From Synergistota bacterium (GTDB lineage: Bacteria > Synergistota > GBS-1), in NCBI GenBank assembly GCA_025060595.1, contig JANXBX010000014.1, positions 1-51,795 on the forward strand: DNA of 51,795 bases. The letters are read 5' to 3'. The notes beneath the pieces are model-generated. The model searched no databases. It was not told the origin of the DNA and worked only from the letters and a program-made list of their open reading frames with translations. The translations under genes and the position numbers were made by a program. Shown piece by piece: positions 36,967 through 44,218 of the stretch. Every line of letters starts with the position of its first letter. Positions within the stretch are counted from its first letter, which is position 1.

Positions 36967-37461
36967 GTGCAGAGATTAGATTGCTGTATAACATCGAGCT
37001 GTTGTCAGTGTGAGAGTTCCATTCGATTGGTAAGTGAGGTTTGTCCTGCTTGTGGGAAGCAGGGATTGGCTGTTAAGAACTTTACAGTGAAACATATCGT
37101 TAAAGAGCAGTATTTAAATGATGTGGGTGATGGTGATTACTTTTTATGTATGAATCCAGAGTGTGATGTGGGCTATTACGGCCGTGGGAAAGTATTTTCG
37201 AAGAATCAGTTAAAAGTTCCCATTTGGCTTAAAAGGGATGCCAATCCCAAGTATGTATGCTACTGTAGTAAGGTAACTGAGGAAGATGTTATAAATGCTG
37301 TTTTGGAGAAAGGTGCAAATACAATTGCTGATGTTTGCAAAATTACAGGTGCCATGTCTAACTGTAAATGTGAGATCAATAATCCTACAGGTAGCTGTTG
37401 TTATAATATAGTTAAGGAAGCTTTTGAGAGGGCATTGGTGCTAAAAAGAAACAGGGTATAA
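36967..37461 (+). CDS. CopZ-type zinc/2Fe-2S (BFD-like) protein
   Basis: 164 aa with a GTG start nine bases after AAGGAGGTGG. The N-terminal zinc-binding domain has a CPACGKQG motif and YFLCMNPECDVGYY, as in the N-terminal part of Archaeoglobus CopZ. The C-terminal domain is BFD-like with YVCYCSKVTEEDV and a later SNCKCEINNPTGSCCYNI, giving four cysteines for a 2Fe-2S cluster. The extra N-terminal cysteines (CC at residues 6-7, CCQC) are unusual. Such proteins carry metal or electrons for a partner. Here it precedes an aminotransferase and an aldolase, so an electron-transfer or metal-delivery role to a nearby oxidoreductase is inference. Confidence 0.8.
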   Translation: MQRLDCCITSSCCQCESSIRLVSEVCPACGKQGLAVKNFTVKHIVKEQYLNDVGDGDYFLCMNPECDVGYYGRGKVFSKNQLKVPIWLKRDANPKYVCYCSKVTEEDVINAVLEKGANTIADVCKITGAMSNCKCEINNPTGSCCYNIVKEAFERALVLKRNRV

Positions 37462-37490
37462 GGTCAAGTTTGAAAGGAGGGGTTTTTCCG

Positions 37491-38678
37491 TTGAAGACTC
37501 TTGGGAGGAGACCAACTTACGACAAGATTCTGATGGGACCAGGTCCATCAACTGTGGGGCCTCGCGTCTTAAGGGCTATGTCTGAGCCGGTTATGGGGTA
37601 TTTTGACGAAGATTTTCTATCTATATTAAACGAAACTCGTGAACTATTGAGATATGTTTTTCAGACCAAAAATGAGTTAACTCTAGCCGTTTCTGGAACT
37701 GGAACTGCTGGAATGGAGACAGCATTGTCTAATCTTATAGAACCTGGAGATAAGGTTATTATATGCGTTAAAGGATTTTTTGGTAATAGGATGGTTGAGA
37801 TAGCTCAGAGATATGGGGCAGATGTTAAGGTAGTTTCAGCTCCATGGGGTGAGCCTATCTGTCCTGATGACTTAGAGAAGGCTTTAAAAGAGGCGGGGAA
37901 AGTTAAGCTTGTAGGTATAGTTCATGCTGAGACATCAACAGGTGTTTTGCAACCTCTTGAGGAGATAGCTAGAATAGTTCATGAAAGAGAGGCTTTCCTT
38001 TTAGTTGATGCTGTGACATCTTTAGGTGGTGTTGAGGTTCCGACCGACAGGCTTTCCTTAGATTTCGTTTATAGTGGGACCCAGAAGTGCTTGAGTTGTC
38101 CACCTGGTTTGGCTCCTGTAACGGTTGGCTCGAAAGCTGCCGATTATATAAGGAATCGCAAAAATAAGGTGGGAAGCTTCTATCTTGATCTTTCAATAAT
38201 AGAAAAGTATTGGGATGGAGGGAAGGTTTACCATCATACTCCATCGATGAACCTTATCTATGCCTTAAATGAGGCTTTGAGGATAGTAGCTGAAGAAGGA
38301 ATAGAAAATAGGTGGAAAAGACACATAAGAAATGCCAAAGCGTTAACTTCTGGACTTGAAGCAATGGGACTTGAGCTCTTGGTTAAGCCTGAATATCGTT
38401 TGCCTCCTTTAACTACAATTAAAGTCCCACAAGGTGTAGATGAAGCTCTAGTTAGAAAGCGTTTAATGACCGAGTATAGAATCGAAATAGGAGCCGGCTT
38501 AGGTGAGCTTAAAGGAAAGATTTGGAGAGTGGGTCTTATGGGATGTACATCTACTCCAAGGAATATAATGCTTTTCCTTTCTGCATTTGGTGAAATTCTC
38601 AGGTCCTTAGGTTTCAGAGCTAACGTTCAAGAGGGCTTAGATGCTGCTTCTAAGGTTCTGGAAGGCGGTGTAAGATAA
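37491..38678 (+). CDS. Class V aminotransferase, alanine-glyoxylate/serine-pyruvate type
   Basis: About 395 aa. MGPGPSTVGPRVLRAMSEPVMG and SGTGTAGMETAL are typical of the AGT group, the PLP lysine lies in SGTQKCLSCPPGLAPV (about residue 199), and the C-terminus has a GxGLGELKGKIWRVGLMG-type region. It would move an amino group from alanine or serine to glyoxylate, making glycine. TTG 37491 is preferred, with AAAGGAGGGG upstream; the TTG at 37470 precedes that site. It abuts the aldolase gene directly, and the pair suggests glyoxylate handling. Confidence 0.88.
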   Translation: MKTLGRRPTYDKILMGPGPSTVGPRVLRAMSEPVMGYFDEDFLSILNETRELLRYVFQTKNELTLAVSGTGTAGMETALSNLIEPGDKVIICVKGFFGNRMVEIAQRYGADVKVVSAPWGEPICPDDLEKALKEAGKVKLVGIVHAETSTGVLQPLEEIARIVHEREAFLLVDAVTSLGGVEVPTDRLSLDFVYSGTQKCLSCPPGLAPVTVGSKAADYIRNRKNKVGSFYLDLSIIEKYWDGGKVYHHTPSMNLIYALNEALRIVAEEGIENRWKRHIRNAKALTSGLEAMGLELLVKPEYRLPPLTTIKVPQGVDEALVRKRLMTEYRIEIGAGLGELKGKIWRVGLMGCTSTPRNIMLFLSAFGEILRSLGFRANVQEGLDAASKVLEGGVR

Positions 38679-39572
38679 TTGAGGAAGCTTAAAGGTTGTT
38701 TAGCTCCGATACCTACCCCTTTTGACGAGGCGGGTGAGCTCTATTTTGACGGTTTAAAGAGGAATTTAGAGGTTTGGGCCAAAAGTTCTCTTGATGGAAT
38801 AGTAGTTATGGGGTCTAATGGGGAGTTTGTGATGCTCACACAGGAGGAAAAGCTAAAGCTTCTTGAGTTTGTTAGGGAGAACTATCCTAAGGATAAGCTT
38901 CTTATTGCTGGGACTTCTTGTGAGTCATATAAGGAGACCTTATTCTTTAATAAAAAGGCTTATGAGTTTGGATACGATGCTGTTTTAGTTTTGCCTCCAA
39001 GCTACTATAAGGGTTCCATGACAAACGATGTCTTAGAAAACTATTATCTTAAGCTTGCTGATGATTCTCCTATTCCTGTTTTAATATACAATATGCCAGC
39101 AAATAGCGGGATAAACCTGCAGGCTAAGCTTGTTGTTAAGCTCTCAAGTCATCCGAATATACTAGGCATAAAGGATAGCTCGGGGAATATAGTTCAGATT
39201 TCAGAGATAGTTTGTGGTGCCAGAAAAGGTTTTGCAGTATTTGCAGGTTCTGCTAACTTCCTTCTTTCCACTTTGGTTATGGGTGGAGTTGGGGGAATAA
39301 TGGCATTGGCTAACGTTATTCCAGATGTATGTTCTAAAATAATAAAGAATTTTGAGGATGGTAACATAGCTAAAGCAAGGGAGTTACAACTTCTTATACT
39401 TAAGATAAATGCTTTTGTAACTTCAACTTATGGAGTTCCTGGACTTAAAGCAGCTTTGGATATAGTTGGCTTATATGGAGGACCTCCGCGTTTACCGCTT
39501 TTGCCTCTACCTAAAGATAAAGTAGAGGAGATCAGGAAAGAGGTAGCTAAAGTCCTTGAGCAAGCTTCTTAA
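38679..39572 (+). CDS. DapA-family aldolase, 4-hydroxy-2-oxoglutarate aldolase-like
   Basis: 297 aa with a TTG start. A DHDPS-fold class I aldolase: Tyr in LIYNMPANSG (about residue 138), Schiff-base Lys in GIKDSSGN (about 165). Instead of the GTTGE of DapA it has MGSNGEF, and it shares CES after the AGT/S segment, ILGIKDS, ALANV and YGVPGLKAALDIVGLYGGPPRLPL with the vertebrate HOGA1 group as I recall it. That enzyme splits 4-hydroxy-2-oxoglutarate into pyruvate and glyoxylate. With the aminotransferase next door, this is more likely than lysine biosynthesis. A terminator overlaps its stop codon. Confidence 0.8.
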   Translation: MRKLKGCLAPIPTPFDEAGELYFDGLKRNLEVWAKSSLDGIVVMGSNGEFVMLTQEEKLKLLEFVRENYPKDKLLIAGTSCESYKETLFFNKKAYEFGYDAVLVLPPSYYKGSMTNDVLENYYLKLADDSPIPVLIYNMPANSGINLQAKLVVKLSSHPNILGIKDSSGNIVQISEIVCGARKGFAVFAGSANFLLSTLVMGGVGGIMALANVIPDVCSKIIKNFEDGNIAKARELQLLILKINAFVTSTYGVPGLKAALDIVGLYGGPPRLPLLPLPKDKVEEIRKEVAKVLEQAS

Positions 39573-39607
39573 GGGGAAGGAGGTTCACCTCCTTCCCCTT
39601 AATTTTT
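39569..39607 (+). terminator. Intrinsic terminator of the aldolase operon
   Basis: A perfect 15-bp stem (39569-39583 with 39588-39602), a TTCA loop and TTTTT. The aldolase stop codon lies within the left arm. Confidence 0.95.
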
Positions 39608-39624
39608 AGGAGGTGATATGAAAT

Positions 39625-40299
39625 ATGCCTTTAAGGTTTTCTCGGTTGCTCATCCCTATCCTTTTACTTTTATGCTTAGTTAATGATGCGTTTTCTGCTA
39701 CCTATATAAGTCTTCCACATCCTAAGCTTTCTGGAGGGATTTCTTTAGAGGAGGCTTTGCTTAAAAGGAGATCTGTAAGGAGCTACATAGATAAAGCGCT
39801 GTCTTTAGAAGAGCTATCACAGCTTCTTTGGGCTGCTAACGGTATCACGGATACCAGAAGAGGCTTTAGAACTGCTCCATCTGCTGGTGCTTTGTATCCG
39901 ATAGATATCTACGTTGTAATTAATAGGGTGACTGGGGTTGACAAGGGAGTTTATCGATATCTTCCAAAGGAACACAAGCTTGAGCTTCTTAAGCTTGAAG
40001 ATGTATCTTTGAAGCTTTACGAGGCGGCTCTTTGGCAAGGCCCTGTCAAGGAGGCAAGCGTAGTTTTCATTCTCGCTTCGTTTCATGAAAGGATCACATG
40101 GAAGTACGGGCAAAGAGGTATAAGATATGCTTACATAGAATGTGGTCACATTTGTCAGAATATTTTGCTTCAGGCTACCTCGCTTAAGCTTGGTGCTGTT
40201 CCTATAGGTGCGTTTATCGATGATAAGGTTTCTGCCATTTTGAATTTACCATCTAATGCGGAACCGGTATACATTGTTCCTGTGGGAAAGTTGCAATAG
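39625..40299 (+). CDS. Exported SagB-type nitroreductase
   Basis: 224 aa. A signal peptide is visible (residues ~1-25: RLLIPILLLLCLVNDAFSA), followed by a nitroreductase domain. It has LLKRRSVRSYIDKALSLEEL, LLWAANGI, APSAGALYPIDIYV, GVYRYLP, YIECGHICQNILLQA and LGAVPIGAFIDDKV. It is a paralogue of 2491-3042, longer at the N-terminus and secreted or periplasmic. The ATG at 39625 follows AGGAGGTGAT by 11 bases; ATG 39618 is nearer but in a frame that ends after 22 codons. FMN-dependent enzymes are usually cytoplasmic, so export is notable. Substrate unknown. Confidence 0.85.
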   Translation: MPLRFSRLLIPILLLLCLVNDAFSATYISLPHPKLSGGISLEEALLKRRSVRSYIDKALSLEELSQLLWAANGITDTRRGFRTAPSAGALYPIDIYVVINRVTGVDKGVYRYLPKEHKLELLKLEDVSLKLYEAALWQGPVKEASVVFILASFHERITWKYGQRGIRYAYIECGHICQNILLQATSLKLGAVPIGAFIDDKVSAILNLPSNAEPVYIVPVGKLQ

Positions 40300-40336
40300 C
40301 AATTCAATTTTTGAGAATTATCAATATCTTTATCAT

Positions 40337-40355
40337 AACAATATAATATATTGTT
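40337..40355 (+). repeat. Inverted repeat upstream of polyferredoxin-AOR operon
   Basis: Perfect 8-bp inverted repeat AACAATAT-AAT-ATATTGTT, centred about 56 bases before the predicted transcription start. It is a candidate site for a dimeric activator or repressor of the AOR operon; no T-run follows, so it is not a terminator. Confidence 0.5.
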
Positions 40356-40366
40356 GCTCTAGTGAC

Positions 40367-40395
40367 TTGACAATCATCTTTCATTACCCTATTCT
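40367..40395 (+). promoter_or_regulatory. Promoter of polyferredoxin-AOR operon
   Basis: Perfect TTGACA (40367-40372), 17 nt, TATTCT (40390-40395). The start codon lies 24 bases after the -10. Confidence 0.75.
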
Positions 40396-40418
40396 TTTTA
40401 TTTAGGGGGTGGTGATGC

Positions 40419-40904
40419 GTGAAGGTGTTAATTGTTGACCCGCTAAGGTGTACGGGTTGTAGGGCGTGTGAGGATGCATGCTCTTTTGCGCATGATGGAG
40501 TCTTCAATCCTGCTTATTCCAGGATTAGAGTCTTTAACTTTTTTGAGGATCTAGTTTTTGTCCCTTCTGTTTGTCTTCAGTGCGATGAGCCTTACTGTGC
40601 GGAGGTTTGTCCAACAGAGGCTCTTGAGAAGAGTCCGGATACAGGGCTTGTTAAACATGATCAGAATAAATGTATTGGTTGCAAGCAATGCCTTGTTGCT
40701 TGTCCATGGGGGGCTATTAAAGTTCACATGGGGAGCAAGAAGATAATTAAGTGTGATTATTGCAATGGGGATCCCGCTTGTGTAAAAGTATGTCCACCTA
40801 AGGCGGTAGCCTATGAAGAGCTAGAAGATGTGGTTTTAAGCAAGCAAAAGGCGACTGCCAATATCTATAAGGAAATGGTTAAGGAAATGGTAAGGGGGGG
40901 TTAA
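40419..40904 (+). CDS. Four-cluster 4Fe-4S ferredoxin-type subunit
   Basis: 161 aa, GTG start behind GGGGGTGGTGA. Sixteen cysteines in four motifs (CTGCRACEDAC, CLQCDEPYCAEVCP, CIGCKQCLVACP, CDYCNGDPACVKVCP) indicate four 4Fe-4S clusters, as in HycB/DmsB-type electron-transfer subunits and AorA. No signal peptide. It precedes the AOR gene by three bases and should carry electrons between the tungsten enzyme and the FAD subunit. Confidence 0.93.
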   Translation: MKVLIVDPLRCTGCRACEDACSFAHDGVFNPAYSRIRVFNFFEDLVFVPSVCLQCDEPYCAEVCPTEALEKSPDTGLVKHDQNKCIGCKQCLVACPWGAIKVHMGSKKIIKCDYCNGDPACVKVCPPKAVAYEELEDVVLSKQKATANIYKEMVKEMVRGG

Positions 40905-40907
40905 CCC

Positions 40908-42740
40908 ATGAAATTGGGTGGCTATCAGGGAAAGATTTTAAGGGTAAACCTCTCTACTGAAGAGATAAAGGTTGAACCTCTTAATGATGTGTGGGCGAGG
41001 GATTTCATAGGCGGTAGAGGATATGCTGAAAGGTTGATTTATGAGGAAGTCGACCCCAAGATAGATCCGCTTTCTGAGAAAAATAAGGTTGTTATAACTA
41101 CTGGCCCGTTAGGTGGAACGCTTGCCCCGTCTTCTGGTAGAGTGATGGTTGTCACTAAGGGACCATTAACTGGGACCATAGCTTGCTCTAATGCTGGTGG
41201 GCACTTCGGTCCTGCTTTAAAGCATGCGGGATTTGATATGATAGTCCTTGAGGGTAAGGCTAAGGAGCCTGTATATCTCTGGATAAAGGATGAGAAGGTT
41301 GAAATAAGATGTGCTAAACATGTCTGGGGTAAGACTGTAGATGAGGCTGATAAAATTTTAAGAAGCGAAACTCACTCTGAAGCTGAGACCATGGTTATTG
41401 GTCCTGCTGGAGAAAAGCTATCTTTTATAGCTAATGTGATGTTTAATGCTCATAGAGCTGCAGGAAGAACCGGTGTTGGTGCTGCAGTTGGAAGTAAGAA
41501 CTTGAAGGGGATCGTTGTTAAAGGGACTATACCTGTTAAGGTTGCGGATCCGGAGCGCTTCATGGAGGCGGTTTATAAAGCGAGAGAGAAGCTTGCTAAA
41601 GATCCGGTTGGGGGTTCTGCTTTGGCTTTATATGGAACTGCAGTATTAATTAATGTTATTAATGAGCATGGAGGTTTGCCTTGCTACAATGCTCAAGACG
41701 CTTACTTTAACGGGGCTAATAATATCGCTGGTGAGACTATCGCAGAAAGGAATCTCATAAGAAATGAGGGTTGTGCTGCTTGCCCAATAGCTTGTGGAAG
41801 GGTTACGGAGATAAAAGATGGTAAATATAAAGGTGAACGTGGTGGCGGACCGGAATACGAATCTGATTGGTCCTTAGGCTCAATGTGTGGTGTTTCTGAT
41901 CTTGATGCTGTTATAATGGCTAACTATCTTTGTGATAGGTATGGTATAGATACTATATCGGCTGGATCGACGGTTGCTTGTGCAATGGAGCTTTATGAGA
42001 AGGGCTACATACCTAAGGGGGATTCCCCTATTCCGCTAGAGTTTGGTTGTGGTGAGGCCTTGGTGGAGGCTATTAGACTTATGGGGAATCAGGATACACC
42101 TTTGGGTAAGCTTTTAGCCCAGGGTTCTTACAGGCTTGCTGAATACTATGGGCATCCAGAGCTTTCCATGAGCGTTAAAAAGCAAGAGTTTCCGGCTTAT
42201 GATCCAAGGGCTATTAAGGGTATAGGTCTTAACTATGCTACGAGTAATCGTGGAGCTTGTCATGTTAGAGGATATACGATAGCTGCTGAAATTTTAGGTA
42301 GGTTCGGTGGGGCTGATAGACTAAGGTATGAAGGGAAGGCAGCGTTGGATAAGACCTTGCAGGATGTTACTGCTGCACTTGATTCGACTGGCATATGTTT
42401 ATTTACTACATTTGGGCTTGATGTTGAAGATTTAGCTGCTATGTATTCTGCTGCTACCGGCTTTGAATGTGATGTCAAAGAGTTCATGAAGATAGGGGAG
42501 AGAATATGGAATCTTGAGAAGCTATTTAACTTAAAGGCTGGATTTACTAGGAAAGACGATACCTTACCGGAAAGGCTCTTTAAGGAGCCCATAAAGTCTG
42601 GCCCATCTAAAGGAGAGGTTGTAGATAGGGAAGAGTTTGAAAAGATGCTCGATGAGTACTATGAGCTGAGAGGCTGGAATAAAGATTCTGTTCCAACGAA
42701 GTCTAAACTTGAGGAGCTTGGTATAGCTGATCTACTATGA
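40908..42740 (+). CDS. aor: Tungsten-containing aldehyde ferredoxin oxidoreductase
   Basis: 610 aa. AOR N-domain begins GGYQGKILRVNLSTEEI and includes GPLGGTLAPSSGRVMVVTKG and NAGGHFGPALKHAGFD. The 4Fe-4S motif is CAACPIAC (about residues 289-296) with a later Cys in DSTGICLFTTFG (about 495). The enzyme oxidises aldehydes to acids, or reduces acids, with a tungsten bis-pterin cofactor. Genes for ferredoxin upstream and FAD oxidoreductase downstream overlap or abut, the composition of AorABC complexes. Confidence 0.96.
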   Translation: MKLGGYQGKILRVNLSTEEIKVEPLNDVWARDFIGGRGYAERLIYEEVDPKIDPLSEKNKVVITTGPLGGTLAPSSGRVMVVTKGPLTGTIACSNAGGHFGPALKHAGFDMIVLEGKAKEPVYLWIKDEKVEIRCAKHVWGKTVDEADKILRSETHSEAETMVIGPAGEKLSFIANVMFNAHRAAGRTGVGAAVGSKNLKGIVVKGTIPVKVADPERFMEAVYKAREKLAKDPVGGSALALYGTAVLINVINEHGGLPCYNAQDAYFNGANNIAGETIAERNLIRNEGCAACPIACGRVTEIKDGKYKGERGGGPEYESDWSLGSMCGVSDLDAVIMANYLCDRYGIDTISAGSTVACAMELYEKGYIPKGDSPIPLEFGCGEALVEAIRLMGNQDTPLGKLLAQGSYRLAEYYGHPELSMSVKKQEFPAYDPRAIKGIGLNYATSNRGACHVRGYTIAAEILGRFGGADRLRYEGKAALDKTLQDVTAALDSTGICLFTTFGLDVEDLAAMYSAATGFECDVKEFMKIGERIWNLEKLFNLKAGFTRKDDTLPERLFKEPIKSGPSKGEVVDREEFEKMLDEYYELRGWNKDSVPTKSKLEELGIADLL

Positions 42741-43951
42741 GGCACATAATAATCGGAGCTGGACCAGCAGGTATATCCGCTGCAAGAAGGATAAGGGCTA
42801 TTTCACCTAAGGACGAAGTGATAATTTTATCTAGGGATAGCGTAAAACCATATAGTAGGATGGTCCTTCCTTATATGCTCTGTGGGGAGGCCTCGTTTGA
42901 GGTCTCCCTTCTTTCTGTGCCAGAAGGGGTTAAGCTTCTTCTTGGAGAAGAGGTTATTAAGATTGATCCTAAAAATAGGCTTCTTGAAACGAGAAAGGGG
43001 AGTAAGTTTTCTTTTGACACTTTACTTATAGCCTCTGGCGCTAACCCCTTTTCTCCTGATGTTAAAAGTTCTTTTTCCTTTACCGTTAGGAATGTGGAGG
43101 ATATAAAGGGTATAAAAGAGGCTATTGTGAGAGTGAAGGATAAACCTGTTATTTTAGCTGGGGCTGGTCTTGTAAATATGGAGATAGCTGATGCCTTATA
43201 CAAGATGGGCATACCCTTTACTTTCGTTGTTAGATCGGACAGACTGCTTTCTCAGATTTTAGACTCGGAAGCTTCAAAAATTTTTGAGGGTATTCTCTTA
43301 AGATTGGGTTGCGATATATTTAAGGGTGAAGATATAACTGAAGTTGAAGAAACAAGGGAAGGGATTATAGCAAGACTCTCTTCGAGGAAGGTCGTGAGCG
43401 GATCTTGTGTCATATTTGGTAAAGGGGTTAAGCCCGCATCTGAAATATTAGGTGGTACAGGGATTAAGGTTAATAGGGGTGTGGTGGTTGATGAGTTTAT
43501 GCAGACAAATGTAGAGGGCATATATGCAGCGGGAGATGTTGCTGAAACAAGGGATATAGTTTTCGGGGATGATAGGCTTCACGCTATATGGCCCTTAGCG
43601 GTGGAGCAGGGTAAAGTTGCCGGATCTAACATGGCTGGCCTCAGGATTAAATATAAAGGTAGTGTAACGAGGAATATAGCTAATATATTGGGGAGAACTA
43701 TCTTCACGGGTGGAATGAGCGTAGAGGATAGGTTTGATGTGATAAGGAAGAAAGCTGATGGAGAATATAAGAAGGTAGCCTTAAGAGATGGTGTAATTGT
43801 TGGTTTCATTTTTATTGGAGAGATTAAAGAACCTGGTGCCTATATTTATGCTATAGAAAACGAGATTAAGGTAACCCCCTTTTTAGATAAGGTTCTTGAT
43901 GGAAGTTTATCTGTTAATGATTTTCGAAAGAAAATCTATGTGATTTTGTAA
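42737..43951 (+). CDS. FAD/NAD(P)-dependent oxidoreductase, AorC-like
   Basis: 404 aa. An FAD-binding Rossmann motif opens the protein (IIIGAGPAGISAARRI), a second NAD-type Rossmann motif lies near residue 140 (ILAGAGLVNMEIADAL), and GIYAAGDVAE closes the FAD site. It resembles NADH:rubredoxin/nitrite-reductase-type flavoproteins. It overlaps the AOR gene by four bases (ATGA), so it probably links the AOR complex to NAD(P)H. Cysteines for a redox disulfide are not obvious. Confidence 0.9.
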   Translation: MRHIIIGAGPAGISAARRIRAISPKDEVIILSRDSVKPYSRMVLPYMLCGEASFEVSLLSVPEGVKLLLGEEVIKIDPKNRLLETRKGSKFSFDTLLIASGANPFSPDVKSSFSFTVRNVEDIKGIKEAIVRVKDKPVILAGAGLVNMEIADALYKMGIPFTFVVRSDRLLSQILDSEASKIFEGILLRLGCDIFKGEDITEVEETREGIIARLSSRKVVSGSCVIFGKGVKPASEILGGTGIKVNRGVVVDEFMQTNVEGIYAAGDVAETRDIVFGDDRLHAIWPLAVEQGKVAGSNMAGLRIKYKGSVTRNIANILGRTIFTGGMSVEDRFDVIRKKADGEYKKVALRDGVIVGFIFIGEIKEPGAYIYAIENEIKVTPFLDKVLDGSLSVNDFRKKIYVIL

Positions 43952-44018
43952 GTTACCTCATCTGTAAAGTGTATGGCTCCCTATTTTAGTGAAGGACTTA
44001 TCTTTTCCACAAGAGTAG

Positions 44019-44045
44019 TTTCCTGCCGTTTTTAGTGGCGGGAAA
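44019..44045 (+). repeat. Hairpin of unclear role after the AOR operon
   Basis: A 9-bp stem (TTTCCTGCC with GGCGGGAAA, one wobble) and 9-nt loop lie in the 267-bp gap between the FAD oxidoreductase and glutamate-synthase genes. No good T-run follows, so it may be a weak terminator or an mRNA stabiliser. The remainder of the gap shows nothing I recognise apart from the promoter further on. Confidence 0.35.
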
Positions 44046-44145
44046 AGTAAGTTTTATCTATCCTCAAGAAATTTTACGTTAAAATCTCTCTTATATCATA
44101 ATTGCTACCTTCAATGTTACTCTTTTGAGGTTTATAAAAAGGGTC

Positions 44146-44174
44146 TTGACATATTTCATATATGAATCTATAAT
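44146..44174 (+). promoter_or_regulatory. Consensus promoter with palindromic operator
   Basis: TTGACA (44146-44151), exactly 17 nt, TATAAT (44169-44174): both hexamers perfect. A 12-bp perfect palindrome, TTCATATATGAA (44155-44166), fills most of the spacer, the classic place for a repressor to block RNA polymerase. Confidence 0.8.
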
Positions 44175-44218
44175 GTATCGCAAAACCTTAGAATAAATCT
44201 TAGAGGAGGGTGAGCTGA

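Noticed and set aside
38679..39572. Simple DapA (lysine biosynthesis) assignment
   Set aside because: The GSNGEF motif in place of GTTGE and the adjoining glyoxylate-type aminotransferase favour a hydroxy-oxoglutarate aldolase.
39618..39683. ATG closer to the ribosome binding site than that of the exported nitroreductase
   Set aside because: It opens a different frame that stops after 22 codons, without family features.
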